Source: Verrucomicrobia bacterium LP2A | GTDB taxonomy: Bacteria > Verrucomicrobiota > Verrucomicrobiia > Methylacidiphilales > Methylacidiphilaceae | NCBI GenBank assembly: GCA_000526255.1 | Contig: JAFS01000001.1 | Span: 744,001 to 808,000 of the forward strand | DNA length: 64,000 bases | Direction: 5' to 3' | Shown: positions 18,030 through 26,312 of the stretch, in pieces | Layout: each line of letters begins with the position of its first letter | Numbering within the stretch: position 1 is the first letter of the stretch | The notes under the pieces: model-generated | Database searches by the model: none | What the model was told of the DNA's origin: nothing | Seen by the model: the letters and a program-made list of their open reading frames with translations, nothing else | Position numbers and translations under genes: made by a program

Positions 18030-18233
18030 TCAGCCGCTCCGTTCCGGTCTCCGTAGAACCCTCTGCTTGGGGGGAGCGGCTCGCAGGACACCGTTGTCTT
18101 TGTCGGGGGCGAGAGAATCCAAGCCGGGATCGTTCCCCTTTTGGAGCCAGGGCCCGAGGTCCTGTGCGTTCCGGGCTTGGCAGACCCGGCTCTCCTTGGG
18201 GAACGGGACGACAGAAAAATGAATCAGTTCCAT
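18030..18233 (-). CDS. 67-residue hypothetical protein
   Basis: Begins MELIHFSVVPFPKESRVCQARN. Codon use matches the neighbours. Its ATG is separated from the divergent AAA+ gene by only 18 bases, which form a promoter-like near-palindrome also found at 34901-34917. No domain recognised. First gene of the run toward the sigma factor. Confidence 0.5.
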   Translation of the reverse strand: MELIHFSVVPFPKESRVCQARNAQDLGPWLQKGNDPGLDSLAPDKDNGVLRAAPPKQRVLRRPERSG

Positions 18234-18251
18234 ATCCTATGGAGTAGGTCG
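18234..18251. promoter_or_regulatory. bidirectional start-to-start promoter-like sequence
   Basis: The entire gap between two divergent start codons is ATCCTATGGAGTAGGTCG. Plus strand offers TCCTAT, minus strand ACCTAC. It matches the gap at 34901-34917 at about 14 of 17 positions. Transcripts would have almost no leader. Confidence 0.5.
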
Positions 18252-19298
18252 ATGGAGCATCCGTCGGCAACCGCAGCGGCAGAGCCCGATCCGACGAGCT
18301 CGGGTTCGGCGCCCCGGCTCGCCTTTCCCCCCGACTACATCTTGACGGATCCTGCAGCGATCTTGGCGGTGGAGTGCGCCGTCCATTCGATGGGGCGCGA
18401 CGAATCGATCGCGGCGGTCCTCCTCGATGGACCCCCCGGATGCGGCAAGACCTTTCTTGGGAAGTCCCTCGCCCGGGCGTTGGGAGCGAGACGTTATCTC
18501 TTTCAGTTCTTCCCCGGCTGCGGAAAGGAAGAGATCCTTCGCGACCGCTCCCTGGACGGGCAGGGGCTCGTCCCGGGCCTCTTCCCTCAAGCGATTGCCT
18601 CCTCCCGGGAGCAGAAGACGGTCCTCATCCTCAACGAGCTCGACAAGGCCGACGTATCGGTCGACAGCTTCCTCCTGGACTTTCTCAACGAAGGAGCGAT
18701 CACCATCCCTCAGCTGGGCGGAGAGCTGCGCGCCGATCCCAACCATCTCTTTGTGACGATCACCAAGAACGATCTCCGGGATGCGACCGAGGCGCTGATC
18801 CGCCGCTGCCGCTGCGTCTACATGGGCTGGCCCAGCCTCGAAACCGAAGTCCGGCTGATCCAGAGCGTCTGGCCCTGGGCGACGAAGGCGCTTTGCGAGC
18901 CTCTGATCGCCGCCGCCAATCAGCTCCGCCAGCACCCGGGAGTGAAGAAAAAACCCTCTCCGCCCGAAATCACCCGGCTGCTGGGCGACTGCTGGCGCAT
19001 CCGCAGGCGCAACCTGACCCTCTTGGAGTGGAGCCGCTTTCTGGTGGCCGGCCTGGTCCCTCTCCCGCAGGACCGCAAGTACCTCGAGGAAAACCCGATG
19101 GCCTTGGCCGCGCGCGTCCGCTCCCTGATTCTTGCCGCGGACCGGCGGGCGGAAGCGCCAACGGGCGGGCCAGCGACGCGGGCGAACGGAAGCGGCAATG
19201 GATCCACGCGCATCCCGCCGTTCAGCGAAGAGCTCCACTCCCAGGGGCCATCGGAGCCCGCCCGACCCGAGCCTCACGGTCCGGGTTCGCCGGGATGA
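18252..19298 (+). CDS. MoxR-like AAA+ ATPase
   Basis: 348 residues. Walker A GPPGCGKTFLGKS (about residues 58-70), Walker B VLILNELDKAD (about 120-130), a sensor segment LFVTITKND and an arginine-finger region EALIRRCRC. This is the MoxR-type AAA+ layout; such ATPases usually act as chaperones with a von Willebrand A partner, but none is encoded nearby. The C-terminal 50 residues are proline-rich and disordered. The ATG at 18252 follows GGAG by 8 bases; an ATG at 18219 lies inside the divergent gene. Confidence 0.82.
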   Translation: MEHPSATAAAEPDPTSSGSAPRLAFPPDYILTDPAAILAVECAVHSMGRDESIAAVLLDGPPGCGKTFLGKSLARALGARRYLFQFFPGCGKEEILRDRSLDGQGLVPGLFPQAIASSREQKTVLILNELDKADVSVDSFLLDFLNEGAITIPQLGGELRADPNHLFVTITKNDLRDATEALIRRCRCVYMGWPSLETEVRLIQSVWPWATKALCEPLIAAANQLRQHPGVKKKPSPPEITRLLGDCWRIRRRNLTLLEWSRFLVAGLVPLPQDRKYLEENPMALAARVRSLILAADRRAEAPTGGPATRANGSGNGSTRIPPFSEELHSQGPSEPARPEPHGPGSPG

Positions 19299-19481
19299 GT
19301 GCGCAGAGAGCCGATCGCCGTCGCTTCCCTGGCGCTCTGCACGCGGGCTGCGCGGCATTGGTTCAGCCCGCAGCAAGCCGCTGAGAAAGCGCCAGGCCGA
19401 TGCTGCAAATCATTGCCAGCATCGACAGGCACGCTTTGGCTCTTCTCGTGGTGCAGATCGTAAGAATGAGTTCTGCACTGC

Positions 19482-19594
19482 CGATGAGCAAGAGCGACCT
19501 ATGGGGATTCCATGAGATCACTGCCAGAGAAGGGAAGCCCCGCTCAGCCCGGCGGCGCAGCTCCTTCCCGCCGGGTATCGGTAGCGCCTCTGGG
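19482..19594 (+). pseudogene. decayed copy of the secreted paralogue family
   Basis: GCGACCTATGGGG followed by ATG copies the start region of the genes downstream, then after a few dozen codons a stretch matching the family C-terminus appears (CAGCTCCTTCCCGCCGG then TATCGGTAG, that is QLLPAGYR and stop). The middle is missing. The rest of 19299-19673 has no supported gene. Confidence 0.4.
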
Positions 19595-19657
19595 GAAAGG
19601 CGAGGGCGCCGTGGAAGCGGGGAGAAAAGACGCGGCCAGGGCGACCGGATCGCAGTG

Positions 19658-19663
19658 ACCTAT
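19658..19663 (+). promoter_or_regulatory. island promoter-like motif (TGACCTAT)
   Basis: TGACCTATCGGTAGGT precedes the ATG at 19674 by two bases; ACCTA and TAGGT form an inverted repeat. Confidence 0.45.
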
Positions 19664-19673
19664 CGGTAGGTCC

Positions 19674-20417
19674 ATGGCGAATCACAGGAACTGCTTCCCG
19701 TTATTGCCGGCGCGGGGGTGGCCCCTGCTCTGGCCCATTGCTCTCCTCCTCTGTCCGCTGCCCGGCCTTCGCGCAGACTGCCCAGACTGCGAAGACACAG
19801 CCAAGCTCATTCAAAGAGTCTCCGTACGGGATGATTACACGATCTTTCTCTCTTCAAGGCAAAACGGAGTCCCGGTTGGGGTACCGCTGGTGCGGCTGAC
19901 TCGAATCGAACAGTTCCGAAACGTCGGTCCGACCTGCGAGAAACGCCTCCTTTTGGCTCATCCCGCCACGACGCCCTATCTCGAAATCCAATGCTTGATC
20001 GATGGAGCACCGGCGCCCCTAGAGAAGATAGAGAAGAAGATGGAAGATTCTTGTTTTGCGGATGTGGTCTTTCCGGCCGGCAAAGAAATCGAGATCCGCA
20101 CCGAGATCCTCCAACGGGTAGATGCTAATGATATTGTCGGCGATCAAATCGATTACGATGACTGGCAGCCCCGGATCGACGACTACAGGGTCACTGTCGA
20201 CCTTGGAAAAATGTACGACTCTTTCTGCCAGACGCGCGATCCTGGCTCGAAGCCCGCTTCTCCACCCACCTTTGAGGAATTTCTCAAGAGCCAGGAGTTC
20301 GAGCTTGAGCCCGCCGGCCCTCAGATTGAAGGAAGGACGATCTCCTGGCACTGGCAGCATATCTCCGACCCCGATTGGGATATTAGCTTCTACATCCGTT
20401 GGAAGCCCTGGTGGTAG
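19674..20417 (+). CDS. secreted paralogue family, array copy 1
   Basis: 247 residues with a signal peptide (about 1-36, ending LPGLRADC). It is the most divergent of four tandem copies. Shared family landmarks: RVSVRDDYTIFLSSRQNG (YYTLFLSSGQNG in the others), FPAGKEIEIRTEILQRV, VTVDLGKMYDSF, FEEFLKSQ and a C-terminal SWHWQHISDPDW. Extra cysteines lie near the mature N-terminus. No known domain; probably a periplasmic or surface beta-rich protein. Island-type motif directly upstream. Confidence 0.75.
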   Translation: MANHRNCFPLLPARGWPLLWPIALLLCPLPGLRADCPDCEDTAKLIQRVSVRDDYTIFLSSRQNGVPVGVPLVRLTRIEQFRNVGPTCEKRLLLAHPATTPYLEIQCLIDGAPAPLEKIEKKMEDSCFADVVFPAGKEIEIRTEILQRVDANDIVGDQIDYDDWQPRIDDYRVTVDLGKMYDSFCQTRDPGSKPASPPTFEEFLKSQEFELEPAGPQIEGRTISWHWQHISDPDWDISFYIRWKPWW

Positions 20418-20489
20418 GGCGATTTCCCTTTGCAGAGAAGGATCCCAGGAGTGCAGGGAAGAGAAGCGCCAAGGCGAGGAGTGGCGGTA

Positions 20490-20495
20490 ACCTAT
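20490..20495 (+). promoter_or_regulatory. island promoter-like motif (TAACCTAT)
   Basis: GGTAACCTATCGCTAG lies just before the ATG at 20506. Confidence 0.45.
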
Positions 20496-20505
20496 CGCTA
20501 GATCC

Positions 20506-21357
20506 ATGGTCAATCGCATGAAACTCTCGCCTCGGTCGCCGCAGCGTGGGTGGGTCCTGCTTTGGTCCGCTCTTCTCCTCCTCTGGATACCGCTCGACCT
20601 CCGCGCATACTGCCGACCACACCATCTCCAACTCGTCTCCGTACGGCGTTACTACACGCTCTTTCTCTCTTCGGGCCGGGAAGGAGTTGGGGTGGGGCAG
20701 CCGCTGCTGCGGGAGACTGGGCTCCACCGGTTCCGCAACTTCGGCTCCCGCTGCATGGCTGCCATCTATTGGAAAGAGCTCCCCGAGCGCCCCTATCTCG
20801 AGTTCCGCGCCTCCGTCGATGGGAGCCCGCTTCTGGTAGAAAAGGGTGGCAGCACCTACACCATTCGCGCGACCTTTCCCGGCTACGAGGAAATCGAGGT
20901 TCGTACCGATACCCTCCAACGGGTCGTTCCTCAAGGTTTCGGAGGAAAGATTGACTTCTTTGAGGATCGCATCATGTGGGGCGGATGGCGGCCGCCGATC
21001 GAGGACTACTGGATCGTTGTCGACCTGGGCAAAATGTATGCCGCCTACCAGCAAAAGCCCCTCGTGGGCTCCCCTCCGCCTGGCCAGGCTCCTGCCATTG
21101 GCCAGGCTCCCCCGACCCCGCGCCCGACTCCCGCCTTTGGGTTGAGCAGCGGCTCTCTGCCCAATCTACCTCCCCCCTCTGTCCCAAGGAGCACTCCTCC
21201 GCCCACCTTCCAGCAATTTCTCACGAGCCAGGTGATCCAGCTCCTTCCCGTCGGGTATCGGATCGAGGGGAACAGGGTCTGGTGGCACTGGAAGCAGATC
21301 TACGACTCCGACGGCGATAAGCGGCTCCATGTCGAGTGGAGGGCCTGGTATCGGTAG
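20506..21357 (+). CDS. secreted paralogue family, array copy 2
   Basis: 283 residues, signal peptide about 1-35 (cleavage near LRAYC). Same landmarks as its neighbours: RYYTLFLSSGREG, GQPLLRETGLHRFRNFG, EIEVRTDTLQRVV, VVDLGKMYAAY, FQQFLTSQVIQLLPVGYRI, WWHWKQIYDSD, LHVEWRAWYR. A Pro/Gly-rich insert of about 40 residues (about 185-225) separates the N-terminal part from the C-terminal module, so the C-terminal 60 residues probably form a separate domain. Confidence 0.78.
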   Translation: MVNRMKLSPRSPQRGWVLLWSALLLLWIPLDLRAYCRPHHLQLVSVRRYYTLFLSSGREGVGVGQPLLRETGLHRFRNFGSRCMAAIYWKELPERPYLEFRASVDGSPLLVEKGGSTYTIRATFPGYEEIEVRTDTLQRVVPQGFGGKIDFFEDRIMWGGWRPPIEDYWIVVDLGKMYAAYQQKPLVGSPPPGQAPAIGQAPPTPRPTPAFGLSSGSLPNLPPPSVPRSTPPPTFQQFLTSQVIQLLPVGYRIEGNRVWWHWKQIYDSDGDKRLHVEWRAWYR

Positions 21358-21421
21358 GCCAATTGAGGGAAGAGTCGGTCTGCGGCGACGGGAGGAACCA
21401 CCCGGGCGGGGAGGGGCGGTG

Positions 21422-21427
21422 ACCTAT
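21422..21427 (+). promoter_or_regulatory. island promoter-like motif (TGACCTAT)
   Basis: GGTGACCTATCGATAGAC ahead of the ATG at 21438. The preceding bases GGGGAGGGGCGG are also found before the transposon insertion at about 23125-23140. Confidence 0.45.
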
Positions 21428-21437
21428 CGATAGACCC

Positions 21438-22175
21438 ATGGGAAATCCGCGCAAATCCTCCCCTCAGACGCCGGGGTGGGCGCAGGCCCTGCTTTGGGCC
21501 GCTCTTCTCCTCCTCTGGAAGCCTCCCCGCCTTCGTGCAGACTGCCCACAGGAGGCCGTTCAAGTCGTCTCTGTGCGAAAATACTACACGCTCTTCCTCT
21601 CTTCTGGACAAAACGGCATTGGGGCGGGAGAGCCGCTGCTGCGGGAGGTTTTCCTCTACCGCTATCGTAACTTCGGCCCTACCTGCGCACACCCAGTCGG
21701 TACCGAAGAGCTTCCCGAGCAACCCTATCTTGAATTCCGGAAGTCGATCGACGGGAGACCAGTTCCGGTACAAAAGATCTTCCACACCTACTGGATTAAT
21801 GTGATCTTCCCAGGCGACCAAGAAATCGAGGAACGCACCGATACCCTCCAACGGGTCCTTCCCAAAGATCCCCGAGGGAAGATCGATTTCTTCGAGGATG
21901 GGATGGAATTAGCCGGCTTTCGGCCTCCCATCCACGACTACTGGACCGTTGTCGACTTGGGAAGGATGTACACCTCCTTCCGCCAGACGCCCGCCTTTGG
22001 GTTGAGGAGCACCCCTGTGCCGACCTTCCCGCAATTTCTTGCGAACCAAGTAGTCCAGGTCCTTCCCGCCGGGTATCGGATTCAGGGGAGCACGGTCTGG
22101 TGGCACTGGAAGCAGATCTTCGACCCCTCTTGGGCGGAAACGCTCCACGTCGAATGGAGGGCCTGGTACCGGTAG
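21438..22175 (+). CDS. secreted paralogue family, array copy 3
   Basis: 245 residues, signal peptide about 1-35 (ending LRADC). Lacks the Pro-rich insert of copies 2 and 4. Conserved stretches include KYYTLFLSSGQNGIGAGEPL, RTDTLQRVLPKDPRGKIDFF, VVDLGRMYTSF and QVLPAGYRIQG, then WWHWKQIFDPSW and LHVEWRAWYR. Confidence 0.78.
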   Translation: MGNPRKSSPQTPGWAQALLWAALLLLWKPPRLRADCPQEAVQVVSVRKYYTLFLSSGQNGIGAGEPLLREVFLYRYRNFGPTCAHPVGTEELPEQPYLEFRKSIDGRPVPVQKIFHTYWINVIFPGDQEIEERTDTLQRVLPKDPRGKIDFFEDGMELAGFRPPIHDYWTVVDLGRMYTSFRQTPAFGLRSTPVPTFPQFLANQVVQVLPAGYRIQGSTVWWHWKQIFDPSWAETLHVEWRAWYR

Positions 22176-22225
22176 GGCGAGCGCGCGCAATCCGCCAAAA
22201 GACCCTCAGGCGAGGGGAGAGGCTA

Positions 22226-22231
22226 TCCTAT
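22226..22231 (+). promoter_or_regulatory. island promoter-like motif (TATCCTATGA)
   Basis: TCCTAT overlaps an ATG at 22230 that could be read as a start; this favours the in-frame ATG at 22263 as the real start. Confidence 0.4.
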
Positions 22232-22262
22232 GATCCATTCATGCAGAATTACCGACAATCCC

Positions 22263-23075
22263 ATGCTCCGTCGTTGCGCCAGGCACGGGCTTCTCCTCTG
22301 GGCCGCGCTTGCCATCCTCTGGACGGCTCCCGCCCTCCACGCAGATTGTCCATATTGTCCATTTGGGCAGATCCAAAAGGTCTCCGTGCGGAAATACTAC
22401 ACGCTCTTCTTCTCTTCGGGGCAACACGGCGTTCCGGCTGGACAACCGCTGATGCGGGAGATTAGCCTCACGCGGTGTCGCAACTACGGCTCGACCTGCG
22501 TGATTACGGTCTGCACGGCAGAGCTGCCGTTCCACCCCTATCTTGAATTCCGGAAGTCGGTCAATGGGCAACCGGCTCCGGCACAAAAGATCTTCTGGTC
22601 GTATTCGACCGATGTGACCTTTCCTGCCGGCCAAGAAGTCGAGATTCGTGAGGACATGCTCCTGCAGGTACTGCAAAAAGATCTCCAAGCAAAGATCGAT
22701 TTTTTTGAGGATGTGGTTACCAACAGCGCGTGGAGACCGCCGATTGAGAACGTCTGGGTTGTTGTTGACCTGGGAAAGATGTACGACTCCTTCCGGCAGG
22801 GTGGTGCCTTGGGGCAGATTCCATCAGGCCCTGGCCAGACGCCCGCCTTCGGCTTGAGCAGCACTCCGCTACGCAGCTCCCCTCCGATCATTGACCCAAG
22901 AAGCACTCCTCTGCCCACCTTCCCGCAATTTCTCACAAGCCAGATGGTCCAGCTCCTTCCTGCTGGCTATCGCATCCAAGGCAACACGCTCTGGTGGCAC
23001 TGGAAGCAGATCTCCGACCCCGGTTGGGGCGACCGGAATACGCTCCATGTCGAATGGAGGGCCTGGTACCGGTAG
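22263..23075 (+). CDS. secreted paralogue family, array copy 4
   Basis: 270 residues from ATG 22263, giving a clean signal peptide (MLRRCARHGLLLWAALAILW, cleavage near LHADC). Shares KYYTLFFSSGQHGVPAGQPL, VVVDLGKMYDSF, FPQFLTSQMVQLLPAGYRI, WWHWKQISDPGW and LHVEWRAWYR with the other copies, and has a Pro-rich linker like copy 2. Last intact copy before the TnpB element. Confidence 0.78.
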   Translation: MLRRCARHGLLLWAALAILWTAPALHADCPYCPFGQIQKVSVRKYYTLFFSSGQHGVPAGQPLMREISLTRCRNYGSTCVITVCTAELPFHPYLEFRKSVNGQPAPAQKIFWSYSTDVTFPAGQEVEIREDMLLQVLQKDLQAKIDFFEDVVTNSAWRPPIENVWVVVDLGKMYDSFRQGGALGQIPSGPGQTPAFGLSSTPLRSSPPIIDPRSTPLPTFPQFLTSQMVQLLPAGYRIQGNTLWWHWKQISDPGWGDRNTLHVEWRAWYR

Positions 23076-23162
23076 GGCGAGTGAGGCAGGAGCGAGCAGG
23101 CCGTGGATGCGAAGGGAACCGCCGCCGGGAGAGGGAGGGGCGGTGACCAGGTGCGCAACAAG

Positions 23163-23182
23163 CCCCGTCCTTCAAGGCGGGG
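23163..23182 (+). repeat. left-end hairpin of TnpB element
   Basis: CCCCGTCCTT and AAGGCGGGG can pair with one bulged base, a small end hairpin of the type TnpA recognises. Confidence 0.5.
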
Positions 23183-23307
23183 AAGGATAGCGCGGTCGTC
23201 CTTAGCTTTGGCTGGGTGTCTGTTGCTGGATGGACTCGTCACTGGACATTCCACGGAGACCAAGGAACGTTTGCATCCATCATGATACGCCCGTATGATT
23301 GAGCGCA

Positions 23308-24567
23308 ATGCGGCGGCTGCAAGCCTTCAGGTACCAACTGCGGCCAGACGGCCAGCAAGAGCGGCAAATGCGCCGCTTCGCTGGCTCGTGTCGGGTTGTG
23401 TTCAACGAGGCATTGAGCTTGCAGATGGCGCGTTACGATGCCGGAGAGAAGAAGCTCAGTTACGCCGGGCTGTGCAAGGAACTTACGAAATGGCGTAACG
23501 GCGAGCCCATGCCTTGCGGGCGTGTCGCGCCTTGGCTGGCCGATGCGCCTGTTCATCCCTTGCAACAGGCGCTCAAGGATTTGGAGCGGGCCTACAGTAA
23601 CTTCTTTGCCAAGCGGGCCGACTTCCCGCGCTTCAAGAAGAAGGGCCAGTCGGATCGCTTCCGTTACCCCGACCCGACACAGATCAAGCTCGACCAGGCG
23701 AATAGCCGCCTCTTCCTGCCCAAGCTCGGCTGGCTGCGCTATCGCCTCAGCCGGGACGTGTTGGGAGAAGTGAGGAGCGTCACCGTCAGCCAGTCCTGCG
23801 GCAAGTGGCACGCGAGCATCCTGGCCGAGCGCGAAGTCGAGCAACCCATCCCGAAGGGCGGCGCGGTCGGCATCGACATGGGCGTGGCGCGGTTCGCCAC
23901 GCTTTCGGATGGCACGTTCTATGCGCCGCTCAACAGCTTCAAGCGGCATGAAACCGCCCTGCGCAAGGCGCAGCAGGCCATGAGCCGCAAGGTCAAGTTC
24001 AGCAACAACTGGAAGAAGGCCAAGGCCCGAATCCAGAAGATTCATTCCCGCATCGGCAATGCCCGCCGCGACTCCCTGCACAAAGTCACGACCACGATCA
24101 GCAAAAACCACGCGATGGTGTGTATCGAGGACTTGCAGGTGCGGAACATGTCCAAGTCGGCTTCGGGCACGGCGGATGCACCGGGAAGAAACGTTCGGGC
24201 CAAGTCTGGACTGAACAAGTCCATCCTCGACCAAGGCTGGTTCGAGTTCCGGCGGCAGCTGGAGTACAAGATGGAGTGGAGAGGCGGCTGGCTCCTTGTC
24301 GTGCCGCCGCAGAACACGAGCCGGACTTGTCCGTGTTGCGGCCATGTGTCGGCGCACAACCGTCGGACGCAAGCCCGGTTCATGTGTGTGGAGTGCGGTT
24401 TTGAGGAAAACACCGATTTGGTCGGCGCGATCCATGTTCTAAGGGCGGGGCACGCCCGGATCGCCTGTGAAGTGAGCGGCATCGAGCCGCCAGCAGCAGG
24501 AACCCACCGAAGCGGCTCATTCCGGTTCAAGCCCAGATTGAGCGCCGTAGGAATCTCCGGATTTTAG
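23308..24567 (+). CDS. tnpB: RNA-guided endonuclease TnpB
   Basis: 419 residues. N-terminal FRYQLRPDGQQ and FNEALS motifs, then the RuvC-like nuclease: Asp near 190 (AVGIDMGVARFATL), Glu near 274 (VCIEDLQVRNMS), a zinc finger CPCCGH...CVECGF (about 341-366) and the last Asp in ENTDLVGAIHVLRAG (about 371). All three acidic residues are present, so it could be active. TnpB uses an RNA made from its own 3' end and the element's right end to cut DNA, helping the element persist. I chose ATG 23308 (MRRLQAFRYQL) over an upstream in-frame start. Confidence 0.93.
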   Translation: MRRLQAFRYQLRPDGQQERQMRRFAGSCRVVFNEALSLQMARYDAGEKKLSYAGLCKELTKWRNGEPMPCGRVAPWLADAPVHPLQQALKDLERAYSNFFAKRADFPRFKKKGQSDRFRYPDPTQIKLDQANSRLFLPKLGWLRYRLSRDVLGEVRSVTVSQSCGKWHASILAEREVEQPIPKGGAVGIDMGVARFATLSDGTFYAPLNSFKRHETALRKAQQAMSRKVKFSNNWKKAKARIQKIHSRIGNARRDSLHKVTTTISKNHAMVCIEDLQVRNMSKSASGTADAPGRNVRAKSGLNKSILDQGWFEFRRQLEYKMEWRGGWLLVVPPQNTSRTCPCCGHVSAHNRRTQARFMCVECGFEENTDLVGAIHVLRAGHARIACEVSGIEPPAAGTHRSGSFRFKPRLSAVGISGF

Positions 24568-24828
24568 GCCGGGGAGGATGTCAAGCTCACGAGCCCATTG
24601 CACCGCCTCCACGATGAGGTCATTCAATTCCGTTTCCCGTATGCCAGCCGCAGCGGTTTTGGCTTGAGCGACCGCAGTTTCCAACAGCGATGAGCGCACA
24701 GCTTCCTCAACGAAACGGGACAGGTCGCCTTTGCGTCCGCCGCCCTGGGCTGCCAGGAACATGCGTAGAGACTGATCTACGTCTGACGACCTCCAAGTAA
24801 GCGTTTGGATGTATAAGTGCTTATACAT
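24517..24828 (-). CDS. small ribbon-helix-helix-like protein
   Basis: 103 residues starting MYKHLYIQTLTWRSSDVDQ. The core SLRMFLAAQGGGRKGDLSRFVEEAVR resembles small DNA-binding proteins of the ribbon-helix-helix/antitoxin type. The last 20 or so codons (DILPGLKSGDSYGAQSGLEPE) are read from the antisense strand of the TnpB element's right end and tnpB 3' end, so insertion replaced its natural C-terminus. A 22-bp perfect palindrome covers its start codon and could be its own operator. Toxin partner not seen. Confidence 0.6.
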   Translation of the reverse strand: MYKHLYIQTLTWRSSDVDQSLRMFLAAQGGGRKGDLSRFVEEAVRSSLLETAVAQAKTAAAGIRETELNDLIVEAVQWARELDILPGLKSGDSYGAQSGLEPE

Positions 24829-24829
24829 C
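24808..24829. repeat. 22-bp perfect palindrome over a start codon
   Basis: Arms GATGTATAAG and CTTATACATC around a central TG. It contains the ATG (minus strand, 24826-24828) of the ribbon-helix-helix-like gene and encodes its first residues. Likely an autoregulatory operator or mRNA hairpin. Confidence 0.65.
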
Positions 24830-24911
24830 TTTTCACTACTTCTTGCAAAAGATCGATGCATCGCCGATGAGGCGCGCGCCGAGGCGGAGAGATTGGGCAC
24901 GTTGGCTCCCC

Positions 24912-25202
24912 TCGGAATTGAGTCGGCAAGCGGAGCGGATTTTGCGCTCACGGGTGGCAAGAAGCGGTGGAGGCAGATCCACTTCTGACACTCCCGGACC
25001 AAGTAGATTGCTCGAGTTCCTCGGGTCGACCGTCCGAGGATGGGGTTCGGCTGGCAGCTCCCGCGGGCTGACCGCAGTCGGCTCGCCCCTTCCGGGAATG
25101 CTCCAAGGCGATCCAAGAGCACCTGCGGGAATCACCGCCTTCCACCAGGGCCGGATCGCCAACGAAACCATCGATGCGAGCCACGGGCGGATCGAGATGG
25201 CG
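24912..25202. repeat. long direct repeat, copy 1
   Basis: About 290 bases that reappear at 26018-26305 with scattered differences; shared blocks include CACTCCCGGACC, CGAGGATGGGGTTCGG and GATCCAAGAGCACCTGCGGG. Both strands are open in several frames but no convincing protein is evident. The rest of 24830-25406 has no supported gene. Confidence 0.7.
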
Positions 25203-25379
25203 GGATGGCCAGGAGCTTCGGCACCCTGGGCATTGCCGCGTTCCTCGCAGCGGAGAGGTTGCGGCTCGCTCTTCTAAGGCTACCCGCTGGAAAGGGGAAA
25301 GGGGGGTCCAGCGCCGCCGATCGCCTCATCCTGGCTGAGAATCAAATTGACGGGCAGAGGCCGACGTAAGTTCAATTTG

Positions 25380-25385
25380 TCCTAG
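25380..25385 (+). promoter_or_regulatory. island promoter-like motif (TTGTCCTAG)
   Basis: TTTGTCCTAGTAAG ends about 20 bases before the ATG at 25407. Confidence 0.4.
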
Positions 25386-25406
25386 TAAGTAAGAAAGCAG
25401 ACCACC

Positions 25407-26006
25407 ATGCGAATCCTACTCCTCCCCCTCCTCCTCGCCGTTGGCCTTCCGACCTGCTCTTTACCCTGGGGCGGATCCGGCAATCCTCCCCAGCAACAGC
25501 AACAGGGAGAGCCTCCGGCCGGAGCCGCCAGGATGGGCCTCTTCGGCTTCCTCCCCGGCGGCTGTCCGCCAGTCACCGAGCAGACGCGGATGGAGGTCAA
25601 CAACATGATCTACTCGGCGATAGCAGAATATGGCATCACTTATCCGGGACTGACTCCTAGATTTCCGCAGGCCTGTGTCATGGCGCTTACATCGCTATCT
25701 GTAGCGCCGAGCCGGATGATTCCCTGCGGGGTGAGCGCTCAGTGGACGGCTTCATACCGGGCTTGGTATCGGTGGATCCTGGAGGCGGGACGTCCAGAAC
25801 CCATCACTAGAACGATCAGCAGAACGATACCTGGGTCGGCCACTTTGCCGAGGACAGATAGCGGCACCATCGATCCGAGCGCACAGGTCGTACTCAACCA
25901 GTGGGCCCAAATGGTTGGTAACACTTATTACGCGAGAGATTTCACCATTCTGCGCAAGGAGGCTGCCCCGAGAATCAACGAGGCTATCGCGAGAGCGCAC
26001 CCCTAA
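25407..26006 (+). CDS. small secreted protein
   Basis: 199 residues. N-terminus MRILLLPLLLAVGLPTCSLPWGG is a signal peptide with Cys17 in a possible but weak lipobox. A Gln/Pro-rich stretch follows, then an alpha-helical region containing EVNNMIYSAIAEYG and SAQWTASYRAWYRWILEAG. Not recognised and not clearly related to the array genes next to it. Island-type motif upstream. Confidence 0.65.
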   Translation: MRILLLPLLLAVGLPTCSLPWGGSGNPPQQQQQGEPPAGAARMGLFGFLPGGCPPVTEQTRMEVNNMIYSAIAEYGITYPGLTPRFPQACVMALTSLSVAPSRMIPCGVSAQWTASYRAWYRWILEAGRPEPITRTISRTIPGSATLPRTDSGTIDPSAQVVLNQWAQMVGNTYYARDFTILRKEAAPRINEAIARAHP

Positions 26007-26017
26007 GCTGCCCTCCG

Positions 26018-26305
26018 CTGAATTGAGTGGGTAAACGGAGCAGATTTTTCCGCACAGGGGTGGCAAGGGGCGCAGGAGACGGATCGACTTCTGGCACTCC
26101 CGGACCGAGTGGGTCGCTCGGGTTCCTCGGGTCGACCGCCCGAGGATGGGGTTCGGCCGCCGGCTCCCGTGGGCTAGCCGCAGTCGGCTCGCCGCTTCCA
26201 GAGATGCTCCAAGACGATCCAAGAGCACCTGCGGGAATCATCGCCTCCCCCACGGCCGGATCGCCAACGAAACCATCGAATCGATCCACGGGCGGATCGA
26301 GCTGG
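26018..26305. repeat. long direct repeat, copy 2
   Basis: Imperfect second copy of 24912-25202, just after the stop of the gene at 25407-26006. It runs straight into a decayed array-gene fragment. Confidence 0.7.
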
Positions 26306-26312
26306 CATTGCT

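Larger units (their letters stand above)
23148..24583 (+). mobile_element. TnpB-only IS200/IS605-type (IS1341-like) element
   Basis: Encloses tnpB and no tnpA. The left end holds a hairpin at 23163-23182; after it comes GGGGAAGGATAG, and a similar GGGGAGGATGTCAAG follows the tnpB stop, the usual kind of end signal for these elements. Left of it the sequence GGAGGGGCGGTGACC equals the promoter-proximal sequence of the array genes and is then interrupted, so it inserted beside a further array copy. Boundaries are approximate. Movement would need TnpA supplied from elsewhere. Confidence 0.65.

Noticed and set aside
16533-18056. A 507-codon open frame on the plus strand
   Set aside because: Antisense to the sigma factor and the 397-residue gene; low-complexity translation with no domain.
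23239-24435. A 398-codon open frame antisense to tnpB
   Set aside because: tnpB has all its catalytic motifs on the plus strand.
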